Positions 43,132 to 52,087 of a DNA stretch of 55,278 nucleotides are shown here, piece by piece (within the stretch, counting starts at the first letter, position 1; every line of letters begins with the position of its first letter). The notes under the pieces were generated by a model. It worked only from the letters and a program-made list of their open reading frames with translations, was not told where the DNA came from and ran no database searches. The stretch comes from Coriobacteriia bacterium. Lineage in GTDB: Bacteria; Actinomycetota; Coriobacteriia; Anaerosomatales; SLCP01. The stretch lies in assembly GCA_030603745.1 (NCBI GenBank), contig JAUVXE010000013.1:1-55278 (forward strand), read 5' to 3'. Made by a program: the position numbers and the translations under genes.

Positions 43132-43166
43132 AGGCCGAGAAGCGAACCCGCTTCCCGGCCTGTTGC
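43132..43166 (+). terminator. Terminator after the right tRNA-Asp
   Basis: CAGGCCGAGAAGCG and CGCTTCCCGGCCTG pair over 14 positions (one mismatch) around AACC, followed by TTGCTTTG. Confidence 0.7.
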
Positions 43167-43239
43167 TTTGCAGCTGACGAGCAGCCGGCGAGCCGTACTC
43201 CCTGCGACGACCGCCGCCGCTCCGCGACCCGCGACCCGC

Positions 43240-43938
43240 TTACTCGTCGTCGGTCTCGCCCTCCGAGCGCAGCGCCCGCGCCGCCGCCGCCGTCCGGGCC
43301 TCGAGCGCGTCGAGGCGGGCCACGAGCGCGCCGAGCGCCTCGTCCCCGATCGCGACCGGCCCGCCGCCCGCCGCCGCGAGCCCGCCGCCGCCCGCCGCCT
43401 CGGCCTCACGCCCCCGCACGAAGCGCAGGTAGCCGAGCGCGAGGGTCACAAGCAGCGCGAACACGATCACGAGGAACCGCGCCAGCGACTCGCCGCTGAA
43501 GATGATCCAGCCCACGCCGTAGATCATGGTGAACAGGCCGCCGAGGAGCAGCCCGTTCGATATCACGCGCAGCTGATCACTCCGCACGAGCGAGACGCCC
43601 ATCACGAGCGTGGCGAAGAGGATCAGGATGATGCTCGTGTTGCGCGCCCAGTCCTGCCGGGTCGACTCGATCCGCTCGTTGATCTCGTTGATCTCCTCCT
43701 GGATCTCCTGCACCCGGCGCTCATCGGCAGGCGAGAGTCCCGATCCGTCGCGGTCCTTCTCGTAGATCCTGCTCTGCTCCTGGTAGAGCGCGTCGAGCCG
43801 GGGGTCGCTCATGTACTCGGGCTCGGGGTAGAAGGTGTTGACCCCGATGCCGATGAACGCGAGCACCATCAGCCCGAGGAAGAACGAGAAGATGGTCTGG
43901 AGTGCGTACTGCTGCCGTTCTTTCTGGGTTATCGCCAT
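43240..43938 (-). CDS. Polytopic membrane protein with coiled coil
   Basis: 232 residues. One N-terminal membrane helix ('IFSFFLGLMVLAFIGIGV'), an acidic coiled coil ('VQEIQEEINEINERIESTR'), three to four more helices, then a short Ala/Gly-rich tail and a second coiled coil. No family recognised. No SD is obvious near the ATG. First chromosomal gene right of the element. Confidence 0.7.
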   Translation of the reverse strand: MAITQKERQQYALQTIFSFFLGLMVLAFIGIGVNTFYPEPEYMSDPRLDALYQEQSRIYEKDRDGSGLSPADERRVQEIQEEINEINERIESTRQDWARNTSIILILFATLVMGVSLVRSDQLRVISNGLLLGGLFTMIYGVGWIIFSGESLARFLVIVFALLVTLALGYLRFVRGREAEAAGGGGLAAAGGGPVAIGDEALGALVARLDALEARTAAAARALRSEGETDDE

Positions 43939-44017
43939 CGCCGATACGCCCTTTCGGTCGGATGGACTAGCACATCGGTTGATACCCAGATTCTGGCACA
44001 GTCGGGCGGTGTCCGGG

Positions 44018-44956
44018 CTATCCGTTCTCGCGAGCTTCCGGAGGCGGAGGGGCCTGGTAGGCGTAGGTGTCCGGATCCCAGCCCGCGGCCGTCTCGACCG
44101 CGCGCCAGGTCGAGTCGAGGAAGTCGAGCACCGCGCGACGCACGTCGCCGGTCGCGCGCGCGTCCTCGTAGCGCATGACCCACTCGGCGAGCGAGGGGTC
44201 CCACGCCGCCGTGGCCGGTGAGACCGCCGCCGAGGTCGTCCCGTCGGGCATGGGGTAGCAGTAGGCGTAGAACGCCGGGTGCGGGTAGCGCTCGTCGCCG
44301 GGCCACCACCCGGCCACGTAGTGTTCGGCGTCGAGGTCGTGGCGCGTGATGTAGCCCACGTCAGCGGGCGGCTCGGTGCGACGCCCGGTGAACCGCGCGG
44401 TCGACAGGTCGAACGAGCCCCACCAGAACTGCAGGCTCGACCTGCCGAAGAACCCGCTCTGCCACTCGTCGAACACGTTGGTCGCCCCGGTGAGCACCTT
44501 GAAGAAGGCGCGCACCGCTGCGGGGTCGTAGGCGCAGTCCGCGTGGTTCTCGTCGAGCGGCGTGAGGTCCGAGACCTCCTGGGGCCGAGGCCACAGGTCG
44601 ACCTCGACGCCGATGTCGGCGAGCGCCCGGGTCACCTCAGCGTAGAGGTCGGCCACGCAGCGGGCGGGCGTGAGGGGGATGGTGCGGATCCAGCCGTCGC
44701 TCGCGAGCACCACGATCTTGTGGTCGACGAGGTTCAGGATGATCTCGAGAGCCGCGGTCCCCCAGGGCATCCGCCCGGTGCTCAGGCCGCGGGCGGTCGG
44801 GTAGAGCGGCGCCGCGTGCCACTGCGGGCGGGAAGGGGAGAGAGCGAGCCGGACCTTGCCGGCGATCTGCGTGAGCATGTGCAGCGAGGTGCGGGTCTCG
44901 TTCCACTCGGCGAACGGCAGGGCGGGCCACTCGCTGGGGGCTGGTCTCGGCGGCAT
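44018..44956 (-). CDS. DUF5996 family protein
   Basis: 312 residues from an ATG with GAGGAGG upstream. 'WPALPFAEWNETRTSLHMLTQIAGK' and 'HDLDAEHYVAGWWPGD', with many Trp and Pro residues, match the DUF5996 pattern; the family is uncharacterised and usually a stand-alone cytosolic protein. Confidence 0.82.
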   Translation of the reverse strand: MPPRPAPSEWPALPFAEWNETRTSLHMLTQIAGKVRLALSPSRPQWHAAPLYPTARGLSTGRMPWGTAALEIILNLVDHKIVVLASDGWIRTIPLTPARCVADLYAEVTRALADIGVEVDLWPRPQEVSDLTPLDENHADCAYDPAAVRAFFKVLTGATNVFDEWQSGFFGRSSLQFWWGSFDLSTARFTGRRTEPPADVGYITRHDLDAEHYVAGWWPGDERYPHPAFYAYCYPMPDGTTSAAVSPATAAWDPSLAEWVMRYEDARATGDVRRAVLDFLDSTWRAVETAAGWDPDTYAYQAPPPPEARENG

Positions 44957-45147
44957 GGGACCTCCTCGGTCGATATGCACTTCCGGGGTCTGCGTATGCC
45001 TGTCTAATACCCGCTCCACGGGTGCGTGATGCATCCCGCCGCGAGCGGGAGTTGGCGCGCCGGATGCTATACTGAGTGGTTGATGCAGGCGCGAGACCTC
45101 GGTCCGCGAGCGCCTGCGCCGTGTCGCCGGACCGGGGTCGGGTGGGA

Positions 45148-46233
45148 ATGACAGGGTCGTCCAGACTCATGAAGGTACTGACGTTCGCGCTGGTGGTTCT
45201 CGTCGCCGGCGCTCTCGTCGTACCCGAGACCGCGCCCGCGAACCGCTCGGAGGTCGACCGGCTGCGCGAGCAGCTCAACCGGATCAACGACGAGTTCAAG
45301 CGCGCCGGCGCCGCCTTCGACAAGGCGTACTGGGCGCTCGACGAGACCGAGAAGTCGATCTCGGAGACCACCGCGCGCATCTCCGAGAACGAGGCCGAGC
45401 TCGCCGACGCGCAGGAGGTCCTGCAGGGCAGGATGGCCGCATGGTACCGCAGCGACGACCTCGGCCTCATGACGTTCCTCCTCGGCGCGCAGGACTTCGC
45501 CGACCTCGTCACCCGCATGGACTACGCGAGCCGTATCGCGCTCACCGACACCGCCGCGATCGACCGGGTCGAGACGCTCCTTGCCGACCTGCGCGAGGAC
45601 CGCGAGCGGCTCGAGCGCGAGCAGGCCGAGCGCAGCCAGCAGGTCGACCGCCTCAAGGCCGAGCGGGACTCCCTCCAGGCCAAGCTCAAGGACAAGCAGT
45701 CCGAGTACGACCGCGTGCAACGGGAACTCGCCGAGGCCGCCCGCCGCGAGGAGGAGGCGCGCAGGCGAGCCGCCGCCGCGGCCAACCGACCGGTGCCCAC
45801 GCCGGTCTCGCGCGGGTCGGCGGTGCCGGGACCCAACGGTATGGTCTTCCCCGTCGCCGGCCCCAACTACTACAGCGACACCTGGGGCGCGTCGCGTGGC
45901 GGGGGCCGTCGCCGGCACCAGGGCACCGACATCATGGCCGCGACCGGCACGCCCGTGGTCGCCACCCTGTCGGGGACGGTCACGAGCAGGTCGGGCAGCA
46001 CCGCGGGCCTCTACATCATGCTGCGCGCCGACAACGGCTGGACCTTCTACTACATGCACCTCGACAGGATCACGGTGAGCTCCGGACGCGTCGAGGCGGG
46101 CCAGGTGATCGGTACGGTCGGCTACACCGGCAACGCGAGCGCGAGCGCGCCGCACCTCCACTACGAGATCCATCCGCCCGGACGCGGGCCGGTGAACCCC
46201 TACCCCTACCTGCGGGAGATGCAGGGGAGGTAG
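45148..46233 (+). CDS. Peptidoglycan endopeptidase, coiled coil plus M23 (LytM) domain
   Basis: 361 residues from the ATG at 45148 (GGGTGGGA upstream). Signal peptide or signal anchor at residues 10-28, then a ~170-residue coiled coil ('EVDRLREQLNRINDEF', 'LEREQAERSQQVDRL') and a C-terminal M23 domain with the zinc motifs 'HQGTD' and 'APHLHYE' and a Thr/Tyr-rich core. The EnvC/NlpD-like layout suggests it cleaves or regulates the cutting of septal peptidoglycan during cell separation. Confidence 0.9.
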   Translation: MTGSSRLMKVLTFALVVLVAGALVVPETAPANRSEVDRLREQLNRINDEFKRAGAAFDKAYWALDETEKSISETTARISENEAELADAQEVLQGRMAAWYRSDDLGLMTFLLGAQDFADLVTRMDYASRIALTDTAAIDRVETLLADLREDRERLEREQAERSQQVDRLKAERDSLQAKLKDKQSEYDRVQRELAEAARREEEARRRAAAAANRPVPTPVSRGSAVPGPNGMVFPVAGPNYYSDTWGASRGGGRRRHQGTDIMAATGTPVVATLSGTVTSRSGSTAGLYIMLRADNGWTFYYMHLDRITVSSGRVEAGQVIGTVGYTGNASASAPHLHYEIHPPGRGPVNPYPYLREMQGR

Positions 46234-46260
46234 GAGCGCCGCCGGCCGTGCCCGCGCGGC

Positions 46261-46289
46261 TTGACCGGCCACGGGGACCTGGGTAGTAT
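46261..46289 (+). promoter_or_regulatory. Promoter of tRNA-Phe
   Basis: TTGACC (46261-46266) and TAGTAT (46284-46289) with 17 nt between them, 14 nt before the tRNA. Confidence 0.75.
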
Positions 46290-46303
46290 GTTCGAGCATT
46301 CCC

Positions 46304-46379
46304 GGCCAGGTAGCTCAGATGGTAGAGCAGCGGATTGAAAATCCGCGTGTCGGCGGTTCAAGTCCGTCTCTGGCCACCA
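46304..46379 (+). tRNA. tRNA-Phe(GAA)
   Basis: Acceptor GGCCAGG/TCTGGCC with one G-U, D-arm AGCTCAGATGGTAGAG, anticodon loop TTGAAAA (anticodon GAA), T-arm GGCGG-TTCAAGT-CCGTC, encoded CCA. Confidence 0.97.
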
Positions 46380-46391
46380 CTCGAATCGACG

Positions 46392-46424
46392 AAGGGCCGC
46401 CCCGACCCGGGGCGGCCCTTCTGC
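46392..46424 (+). terminator. Terminator after tRNA-Phe
   Basis: AAGGGCCGCCCC and GGGGCGGCCCTT are exact inverted repeats (12 bp) around GACCC, followed by CTGC. The run of Ts is short. Confidence 0.7.
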
Positions 46425-46464
46425 ATGCGCGGGGCGTGAGGCTGTGCTCGCGACCGCGGCGCCC

Positions 46465-46806
46465 TCAGCCCTTCTCCCGGAGCATCCGGTTCGCGCGGCG
46501 CCATCCCGCCACGAGCATCACGAGCGTGCCGGCGGTGAGCGTGCCCGTCAGCACAAGCGCGTAAGCCTCCTCGGCCACGCCGAGGAGCGGCAGTGCGAGC
46601 GCGAGAACGAGTCCCACCACGCCGAGGAGGAGCAGGTCCCGGCCGCTCGCCGCGTTCGCGTCGTACCACACGTCCTCGTCGGCGAAGGTCGCGGGTATCC
46701 TCAGCCCGTAGATGGCGTTCGGCGGCACTTTGCGGCCCATGAGCGGGATCGCGAGTCCGATGAACGCGATCGCGCAGACGGTGAACATCACGACGACGGT
46801 CGGCAT
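46465..46806 (-). CDS. SdpI-like membrane protein
   Basis: 113 residues from an ATG with GAAGGAG upstream. Three to four membrane segments with 'YGLRIPATFADEDVWYDANAASGRDLLLLGVVGL' between them match the SdpI/YhfL immunity-protein family pattern (the 'YGLR.P.T....VW..AN..G' motif). SdpI in Bacillus protects against the SdpC toxin and sequesters a repressor, but single genes are common in other bacteria without that toxin. Confidence 0.75.
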   Translation of the reverse strand: MPTVVVMFTVCAIAFIGLAIPLMGRKVPPNAIYGLRIPATFADEDVWYDANAASGRDLLLLGVVGLVLALALPLLGVAEEAYALVLTGTLTAGTLVMLVAGWRRANRMLREKG

Positions 46807-46942
46807 ACGGGGTCGCTCCTTCGGGTCGGACGGCTTCGGGGCTCCTTCATGCATACCACACAGAGTGGGGGTTCACTTCCCGCGATCCCGTGCCGATACA
46901 CAAGATATGGAAGCGACAGGTCAGCACAGGGAGGACGCGAAG

Positions 46943-47113
46943 GTGGTCGACGGCTCTACGGCGCGACTCCTGTCCCGGGTGCGCGATCTGTCGCCGCGCG
47001 ACCTCGCCGACCGCATCGTCGCGACCGACCTCGCGGCGCTGCGCGACCGGGCGACCTCGGCCAGGAAGAACGCCTTGACGCGGCAGCGGCTCAGCCGTCC
47101 GGCCGCCCACTGA
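46943..47113 (+). CDS. Small hypothetical protein (56 residues)
   Basis: GTG at 46943 is chosen for GGGAGG 8 nt upstream; an ATG at 46907 in frame has no SD. The peptide is basic and helical ('LSPRDLADRIVATDLAALRDRATSARKNALTRQRLS'). It overlaps the end of the DUF5677 gene on the other strand by 23 nt. No family known; could be a chance ORF. Confidence 0.4.
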   Translation: MVDGSTARLLSRVRDLSPRDLADRIVATDLAALRDRATSARKNALTRQRLSRPAAH

Positions 47114-47903
47114 GCGCGTCGAACCCGGCCTTGGCGTCGAGGACCGGCCCGACCTCGACGCGCATCCCCAGCTCGTGCGCGATCAGGCAGGTCTTCACGC
47201 ACACGCCCACCGTGAGGTCGAGCATCAGGTGCAGCAGGTGGTCCGACGGTCCCACCCGCAGCGCCGGCTCCCGTCCGTCCCGCATGAAGTAGTAGTTGTT
47301 GGTGGTCTTGATGTTGGCGTGGGTCACGTCGGACAGCCACGGGTAGAGCGCCTTGAACGTCTGGTGCAGGTCGGGGTCGACCACCTTGATCTCCCGGGCC
47401 ATCGCCGAGGGCGTCTTGTTCGACCACCATACCGGGTTGCCGACCGATCGCCTCCTGCTCTCGAGCTCCCGGATGCGGTCACTCTTCTGGAGTCCCAGGC
47501 CGAGGCGCTCGGAGAGCCGCCAGTACTCGAGCGACCTGGTCTCGTCGAAACGGAGCCACTGCCGCACGTGGGACACCGGCTTGAGCGAGAGATAGCGAAG
47601 CGAGACCGCGTCCTCGAGGAGCGAGCGGGCGATCGCGCTCGACTCGACCGCGTACCCCGCACGACACGACACGATCACCGCTCGCAGGCAGCGCAGCGCC
47701 CGCACCGCGTGGAACGTGGCGATGAGCTCGATCTCCTCGTCGAGCGGCACCGCGGTCGCCGCCGACTCGATAGCGGCCTCGATCGTCTCGCCCACCACCT
47801 CGGCGGCCTGCAGCAGGGTGACATCACTCGGGGAGAGCGGCCACTGCGGGGGGTGGTGGAGCCAGGCCCCGTCCCCGATCTCGCGTCCCCTCGCCGCGCT
47901 CAT
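47091..47903 (-). CDS. DUF5677 family protein
   Basis: 270 residues from an ATG with AAGGGGAG upstream. 'AGYAVESSAIARSLLEDAVSLRYL' and 'LYPWLSDVTHANI' match DUF5677, a helical family seen in defence and metabolic contexts without known activity. It is encoded downstream of the HD-GYP-like gene on the same strand with a 29-nt gap, so may be in that operon. Confidence 0.8.
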   Translation of the reverse strand: MSAARGREIGDGAWLHHPPQWPLSPSDVTLLQAAEVVGETIEAAIESAATAVPLDEEIELIATFHAVRALRCLRAVIVSCRAGYAVESSAIARSLLEDAVSLRYLSLKPVSHVRQWLRFDETRSLEYWRLSERLGLGLQKSDRIRELESRRRSVGNPVWWSNKTPSAMAREIKVVDPDLHQTFKALYPWLSDVTHANIKTTNNYYFMRDGREPALRVGPSDHLLHLMLDLTVGVCVKTCLIAHELGMRVEVGPVLDAKAGFDALSGRPDG

Positions 47904-47932
47904 GCCCGTCAGCTCCCCTTCGGCCGGCCCTC

Positions 47933-49411
47933 CTAGAGGTACTGCCAGACGTCGTCGACGCCCGCCTCGGCGGCCGGCACGCACTCGACGATGGAGTGCA
48001 GGAAGATGCCGTTGGCCGGGTCGATCGCGCGCAAGTCGACCACCTCGGGCTTCTCGTGCCACCGGCCGTCCGGGTCGGCGAGCACCTTCACCCGCGGGTG
48101 CAGCAGGTCGTCGTTGTTCACGCGGAAGACCACGCCCGTGGAGCCGTCGTCGAGCTTGACGATCGCGCCCATCGGATAGATCCCGAGCATCGCCACGAGC
48201 GCCTTGGTGAGCGAGGGGTCGTAGGCCTTGCCGCGTCCCTGCATCAGCACGGCGAGCGCCTTGTCGGGGCGGATCTCGCGCCGGAACGGGCGGCGGGTGG
48301 TCATCGCGTCGTAGGCGTCGCAGAGCGCGACGACCTTGCTGAAGAGATGCTGCTCCTGGCCGCCCGGCACATCCGGATACCCCTGCATGTCGTGGCGCTG
48401 ATGGTGCTCGAACGCGACCACCATGGGCATCTGGTCGACGAGCTGGATGCGCTTGAGCAGGTCGGCGCCCTCCGACGTGTGGCTCTTCACGATGTGCCAC
48501 TCGTCGGTGGTCAGCGGCCCCTGTTTGCCGAGGATGTCCTCGGGGATACGGACCTTGCCGAGGTCGTAGAGGAGCGCGGAGAGCCCGAGCGAGCGGAGCG
48601 ACGCGTCGTCGAGGCCGAGCGAGGCGCCGAGGCTGAGCGAGAGGATACACACGTTGATCGAGTGGTTGAGGGTGTAGTCGTCGTGCCCCTTGATGGCGGT
48701 CAGGCCGAGCACGGCGGCCGGGTCGCGGAAGAGGTTGTCGAGCAGCGAACTCACGACCTGCTGCAAGGGCTCGACCTCGAAGACCTTGCCGAGCTTGGCC
48801 TGCGTCTCGACGTCGCGCATCGCGGCGACGCCGGCGTCGTAGGACTCGCGGGCGCGAGCCTTGTTCTCCCGGCCCTGCTCCTCGGTACCCGAGTCCTCGA
48901 GCGCGGTCGTCTCGGCCACCGCGACGGTGTTCACCCCGCGGCGCTCGATGGCGAGCCGCGCCGCGTCGATGTCGGTGATGGCCGTGTCCGCCAGCACCTC
49001 GACGAGCACGGCGGCATCGGCCGGACGGAGCCCGCCGAGGAAGGTCAGCGCCGAGATGCCGTGCGAGAGGAGGTCCTCGGTGAGGCGGCGGTAGGTGACG
49101 CTCTCCTCGGGGAAGACCTGGTTCTCGACGAAGATCGTGCCCTTGTAGATGTTGATGGTGACGTCGTCGAAGCCGGCGCGGTGAAGCGTGTCGACGGCGG
49201 CGACGAGTTCACCGAGCGACTGGGCGACGAGCGGGTGCGTGGTGGGGTAGAGACCCGCGTTGGTGTGCGAGACCGCGAGCGAGCGCACGAGCTCCTTGGC
49301 CTGGGCGAGCCGCTGGGGCGTCGAGAACGGCGCGCGGGCGCCGGTGCCGAGCTCGGCGGCGATCTCCGCGGGGGACTCGAGGTCATCGGGGATCCGGCCG
49401 GTGTCAGTCAC
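47933..49411 (-). CDS. HD-GYP-like protein with N-terminal domain shared with the HEAT protein; HD altered
   Basis: 492 residues, GTG at 49411 with GAGGAG upstream; starts within 8 nt of the end of the upstream gene. Residues ~35-150 ('LVRSLAVSHTNAGLYPTTHP...') are homologous to the N-terminus of the HEAT protein. The phosphodiesterase domain has H250, H311, H336-H337 and GYP (344-346), but the HD pair itself reads Y282-D283 ('LLYDLGKVRIP') instead of HD. The metal site for cyclic-di-GMP hydrolysis is therefore incomplete and it may act as a sensor or be inactive. Confidence 0.83.
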   Translation of the reverse strand: MTDTGRIPDDLESPAEIAAELGTGARAPFSTPQRLAQAKELVRSLAVSHTNAGLYPTTHPLVAQSLGELVAAVDTLHRAGFDDVTINIYKGTIFVENQVFPEESVTYRRLTEDLLSHGISALTFLGGLRPADAAVLVEVLADTAITDIDAARLAIERRGVNTVAVAETTALEDSGTEEQGRENKARARESYDAGVAAMRDVETQAKLGKVFEVEPLQQVVSSLLDNLFRDPAAVLGLTAIKGHDDYTLNHSINVCILSLSLGASLGLDDASLRSLGLSALLYDLGKVRIPEDILGKQGPLTTDEWHIVKSHTSEGADLLKRIQLVDQMPMVVAFEHHQRHDMQGYPDVPGGQEQHLFSKVVALCDAYDAMTTRRPFRREIRPDKALAVLMQGRGKAYDPSLTKALVAMLGIYPMGAIVKLDDGSTGVVFRVNNDDLLHPRVKVLADPDGRWHEKPEVVDLRAIDPANGIFLHSIVECVPAAEAGVDDVWQYL

Positions 49412-51317
49412 TGCGCATCGACTCCTCACCTGAGTGTCCGTTCGACGCGAGCCGCTCCACGGCGCGTCGGGCCAGGAAACGCAACTCCTTGTTCTTGCGT
49501 CCGAAGACGAAGCGCCTGCGGGACCATCGCTCGAGGACCGGGATCGCGTCACGTGAGCCGATGGACTCTAGGCACTTTATCACTTCCTTCTTGAGCTCAT
49601 GGTTGCGCTCGAGCATGTTGATGTCCTCGAGGATCCGCACGAGCGCGGGGATCGCCTCGGCCGCCTTGACCCGTCCCACCTCGCGGATCGCCCACCTGCG
49701 GGTCTCGGGGTCCCAGTGGCCGAGGGTCTTGGCGAGGGCCCGGCGGCCCTCGGGCCCGTTGAGCTCCGCGAGCGTGCTGACCGCCGCGCGGCGGACGTCG
49801 ATGTCGAGGTGCTCGAGGCCGTGGGGGACCACCGAGAGGGCGTGGCGCTCGCCGAGGTCGGGCATCGCGCTCAGGATCCCGGTCGCGAGCGCGCTCTCGT
49901 CCCCGCGCAACCTGCGGGCAGCGCAGGCGACCACCTGCTCGCTCATGCCGCGGAGCACAGGGCGCATGAGGGACCGCTGTGTGGACCCGGCGCGCGCGTA
50001 GTGGGTCAGCAGCGCGTCGGCCCCCGTGGCGCCGGCGGCCGTGAGCAGCTCGCCCGCGATGGCCGCGTCCGCGTCGGTCCGCACGGCGGCACAGACCCTG
50101 ATGAGCACCTGCGCCTCGGTGAGCGGCTGGCGGGCCGCGGTCGCCGCCGCGGCGAGGTCGGGGCGCATCGCGACGGTCTCGTCGAGGGCCCGCAGCGCCT
50201 CGCGTACCGTGGTGAACGCGCCTCCCATAGCCGCGGGCGCGATCGCCTCGCCCACGGCCGTCACCGACTCCTCGTCGCGGCCCTCGCGCAGGACCGCGAG
50301 CGTCGTCACGAGCGCGCGTCCGGCCCGGCTCGGGCCCGCGTCGGCCTTGAGGGCGCGGAGCTCCTCCTCGCCGCCCGGTCTGGCGACCTCCTGGGCGATC
50401 GCGTCGATCGCGGGGTCGGCAGGCACGCCGCACTCGGCCTCGGTGCGGGGGGAGGGCGCGAGCAGGAGCGCGAGTTCCCGGGCGGCCTCGGGCGGGAGCT
50501 CGAGCTGGAGCACGAGCAGGTCGGGGGTGCCGCCCGTCATGTCGGCCGCGAGCTTGAGGAGCCGGGCGAGGGTCGCGGGGTTCATCCGGGCCACGATGTC
50601 GAGCATCCCGCGCATCGGCCGGCCGGACGCGTCGGACGTGAGCGCGGCGGTGAGCACCCGGGCGCGCTCCTCGTCGGTCAGGCGCATCATGGCGGCGGCG
50701 ACCCGTGCCGAGGCGAGGTCGCGGGTGGCGTGCTCGAGCTGCTCGATCGCGCGGGCCGCCTCGTCGGAGGGGTTGCCCGCCTGCACCGAGGCCACCCACC
50801 GCTCCGCCGCGCCGAGGGTCTCGCGCGCTACGTCGTCGATCGGCGCGTTGACGAGGTCGACGCCGGGCAGCCCCTCCTCGTCGGAGGCGCGCAGGCTCAC
50901 CTCGATCACGGCGACGTTGGTCGCCCCGGCCCCGAGCAGGGCCGCGCGCGGCCCGCCTCCGGTGCGCACCTCGCGAGGGTCGGCGCCGGCGAGACGCACG
51001 AGCGCCTCGGCCTCGGCGGGGGTCATGCCGGGGGCGATGACGAGCTGGCCGACCTGCATGGCGTGCAGGGTCTCGGCCAGCGTGACGGTCTGGGTGTGGT
51101 TGGCCGCGAGCGGGCTCTCGCCGATGCGGAACGCATGCGGGTCGACGAGGACCCGCAGCATGCCGACCCGGGAGACGACCTCGGCGGTCCGGCTGGTGAA
51201 CCGCTCGAGCGCCTGGGCGGGAAGGTCGCTCGAGGGCGGGTAGAGCCGCACGGCGTTGACAGCCGAGGCGAGCAGGCGCAAGACCTCCTCGATGTCAGCG
51301 TACTCGCGCGTCTCCAC
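49404..51317 (-). CDS. HEAT-repeat protein with an N-terminal domain shared with the HD-GYP protein
   Basis: 637 residues from a GTG with GAGGAGG 6 nt upstream. Residues 1-150 ('LLASAVNAVRLYPPSSDLPAQAL...VSRVGMLRVLVDPHAFRIGESPLAANH...PGMTPAEAEALVRL') match the N-terminal region of the next gene's product. The C-terminal ~170 residues contain HEAT-type helical pairs ('VRRAAVSTLAELNGPEGRRALAKTLGHWDPETRRWAIREVGRV'). The middle is long and Ala/Arg-rich. The two genes overlap and form one operon; HEAT repeats probably mediate protein contacts in the same signalling complex. Confidence 0.78.
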   Translation of the reverse strand: METREYADIEEVLRLLASAVNAVRLYPPSSDLPAQALERFTSRTAEVVSRVGMLRVLVDPHAFRIGESPLAANHTQTVTLAETLHAMQVGQLVIAPGMTPAEAEALVRLAGADPREVRTGGGPRAALLGAGATNVAVIEVSLRASDEEGLPGVDLVNAPIDDVARETLGAAERWVASVQAGNPSDEAARAIEQLEHATRDLASARVAAAMMRLTDEERARVLTAALTSDASGRPMRGMLDIVARMNPATLARLLKLAADMTGGTPDLLVLQLELPPEAARELALLLAPSPRTEAECGVPADPAIDAIAQEVARPGGEEELRALKADAGPSRAGRALVTTLAVLREGRDEESVTAVGEAIAPAAMGGAFTTVREALRALDETVAMRPDLAAAATAARQPLTEAQVLIRVCAAVRTDADAAIAGELLTAAGATGADALLTHYARAGSTQRSLMRPVLRGMSEQVVACAARRLRGDESALATGILSAMPDLGERHALSVVPHGLEHLDIDVRRAAVSTLAELNGPEGRRALAKTLGHWDPETRRWAIREVGRVKAAEAIPALVRILEDINMLERNHELKKEVIKCLESIGSRDAIPVLERWSRRRFVFGRKNKELRFLARRAVERLASNGHSGEESMRSD

Positions 51318-51518
51318 AGGGCCCTCCTCGGCGGGTCTTGTCTCTCCCAATGCTACCCGTTGTCTATCGGCTTGGGTACGGTCCGGAAGTGTGAGCCACG
51401 TCGCACTCGGGGAACCCGGGAGTGCCAAGGTGCGGCGCGGGTGCGACAATGGGTGCGGCCGGCGTCTCCGCGCGCCGGCGTGTCCGACCGTGAGCACGAG
51501 CGATGCCGGAGCCGCCCC

Positions 51519-52013
51519 GTGCCGTTGCACAGCGACTCATACTACAAGCGCATAGCCGACGACGCGCTGCGTCAGGCGGCGATCGAGGAGCCCCCGGTGC
51601 CGCTTGAGGCGCTCGCCGAGAGGCTCGGGATCCCGGTGCGCTTCACCACGCTGCCGCTCTTCTTCGGCGGCGCGATCATCGCCGAGGACGGGATGCCCGT
51701 CGCGCTCGTGAACCAGGCGCGCACGGAGGACGAACGGCGCCGCACGCTCGCCCACCTCCTCGGCCACGTACTCGTGGTCCTCGCCGATCCCGACGTGGGC
51801 TACCCGCGCTCCACGACGGCGGACCACCGCGAGGCCGATCTCGCCGCGGGCGAGCTGCTCCTGCCCGAGTTCCTCGTCCGCGACCAGGCGCAGAAGTGGT
51901 TCAACGACCATCGGTACCTCGCGCGGCTCTTCGGCGTGACCGAGGGGGAGATGACGGCGCGGATGCGGGAGTTGGGCATCATCAAAGCGCGGGGCGTGCT
52001 CTGGGACTACTGA
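51519..52013 (+). CDS. ImmA/IrrE-like protein lacking the catalytic Glu
   Basis: 164 residues from the GTG at 51519 with GGAG 7 nt upstream. The ImmA/IrrE signature is clear in 'RRTLAHLLGHVLV' and 'READLAAGELLLPEFLV', but the zinc motif HExxH is HLLGH: both His are kept and the catalytic Glu is Leu. Active members cleave repressors. This one is probably a non-catalytic sensor or regulator, or a different metal-binding protein. No XRE partner gene is adjacent. Confidence 0.8.
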   Translation: MPLHSDSYYKRIADDALRQAAIEEPPVPLEALAERLGIPVRFTTLPLFFGGAIIAEDGMPVALVNQARTEDERRRTLAHLLGHVLVVLADPDVGYPRSTTADHREADLAAGELLLPEFLVRDQAQKWFNDHRYLARLFGVTEGEMTARMRELGIIKARGVLWDY

Positions 52014-52087
52014 TACCATCGGAAGGTCGCGCGGCCGGGGGGCCGTGGACCGACACGGATCCACCGAGGACACACACGGGAGGTCGC

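Noticed and set aside
46712-46942. Upstream extension of the 46943 ORF
   Set aside because: It lies opposite the SdpI-like gene with an antisense composition; only the portion after the GGGAGG site is plausible.
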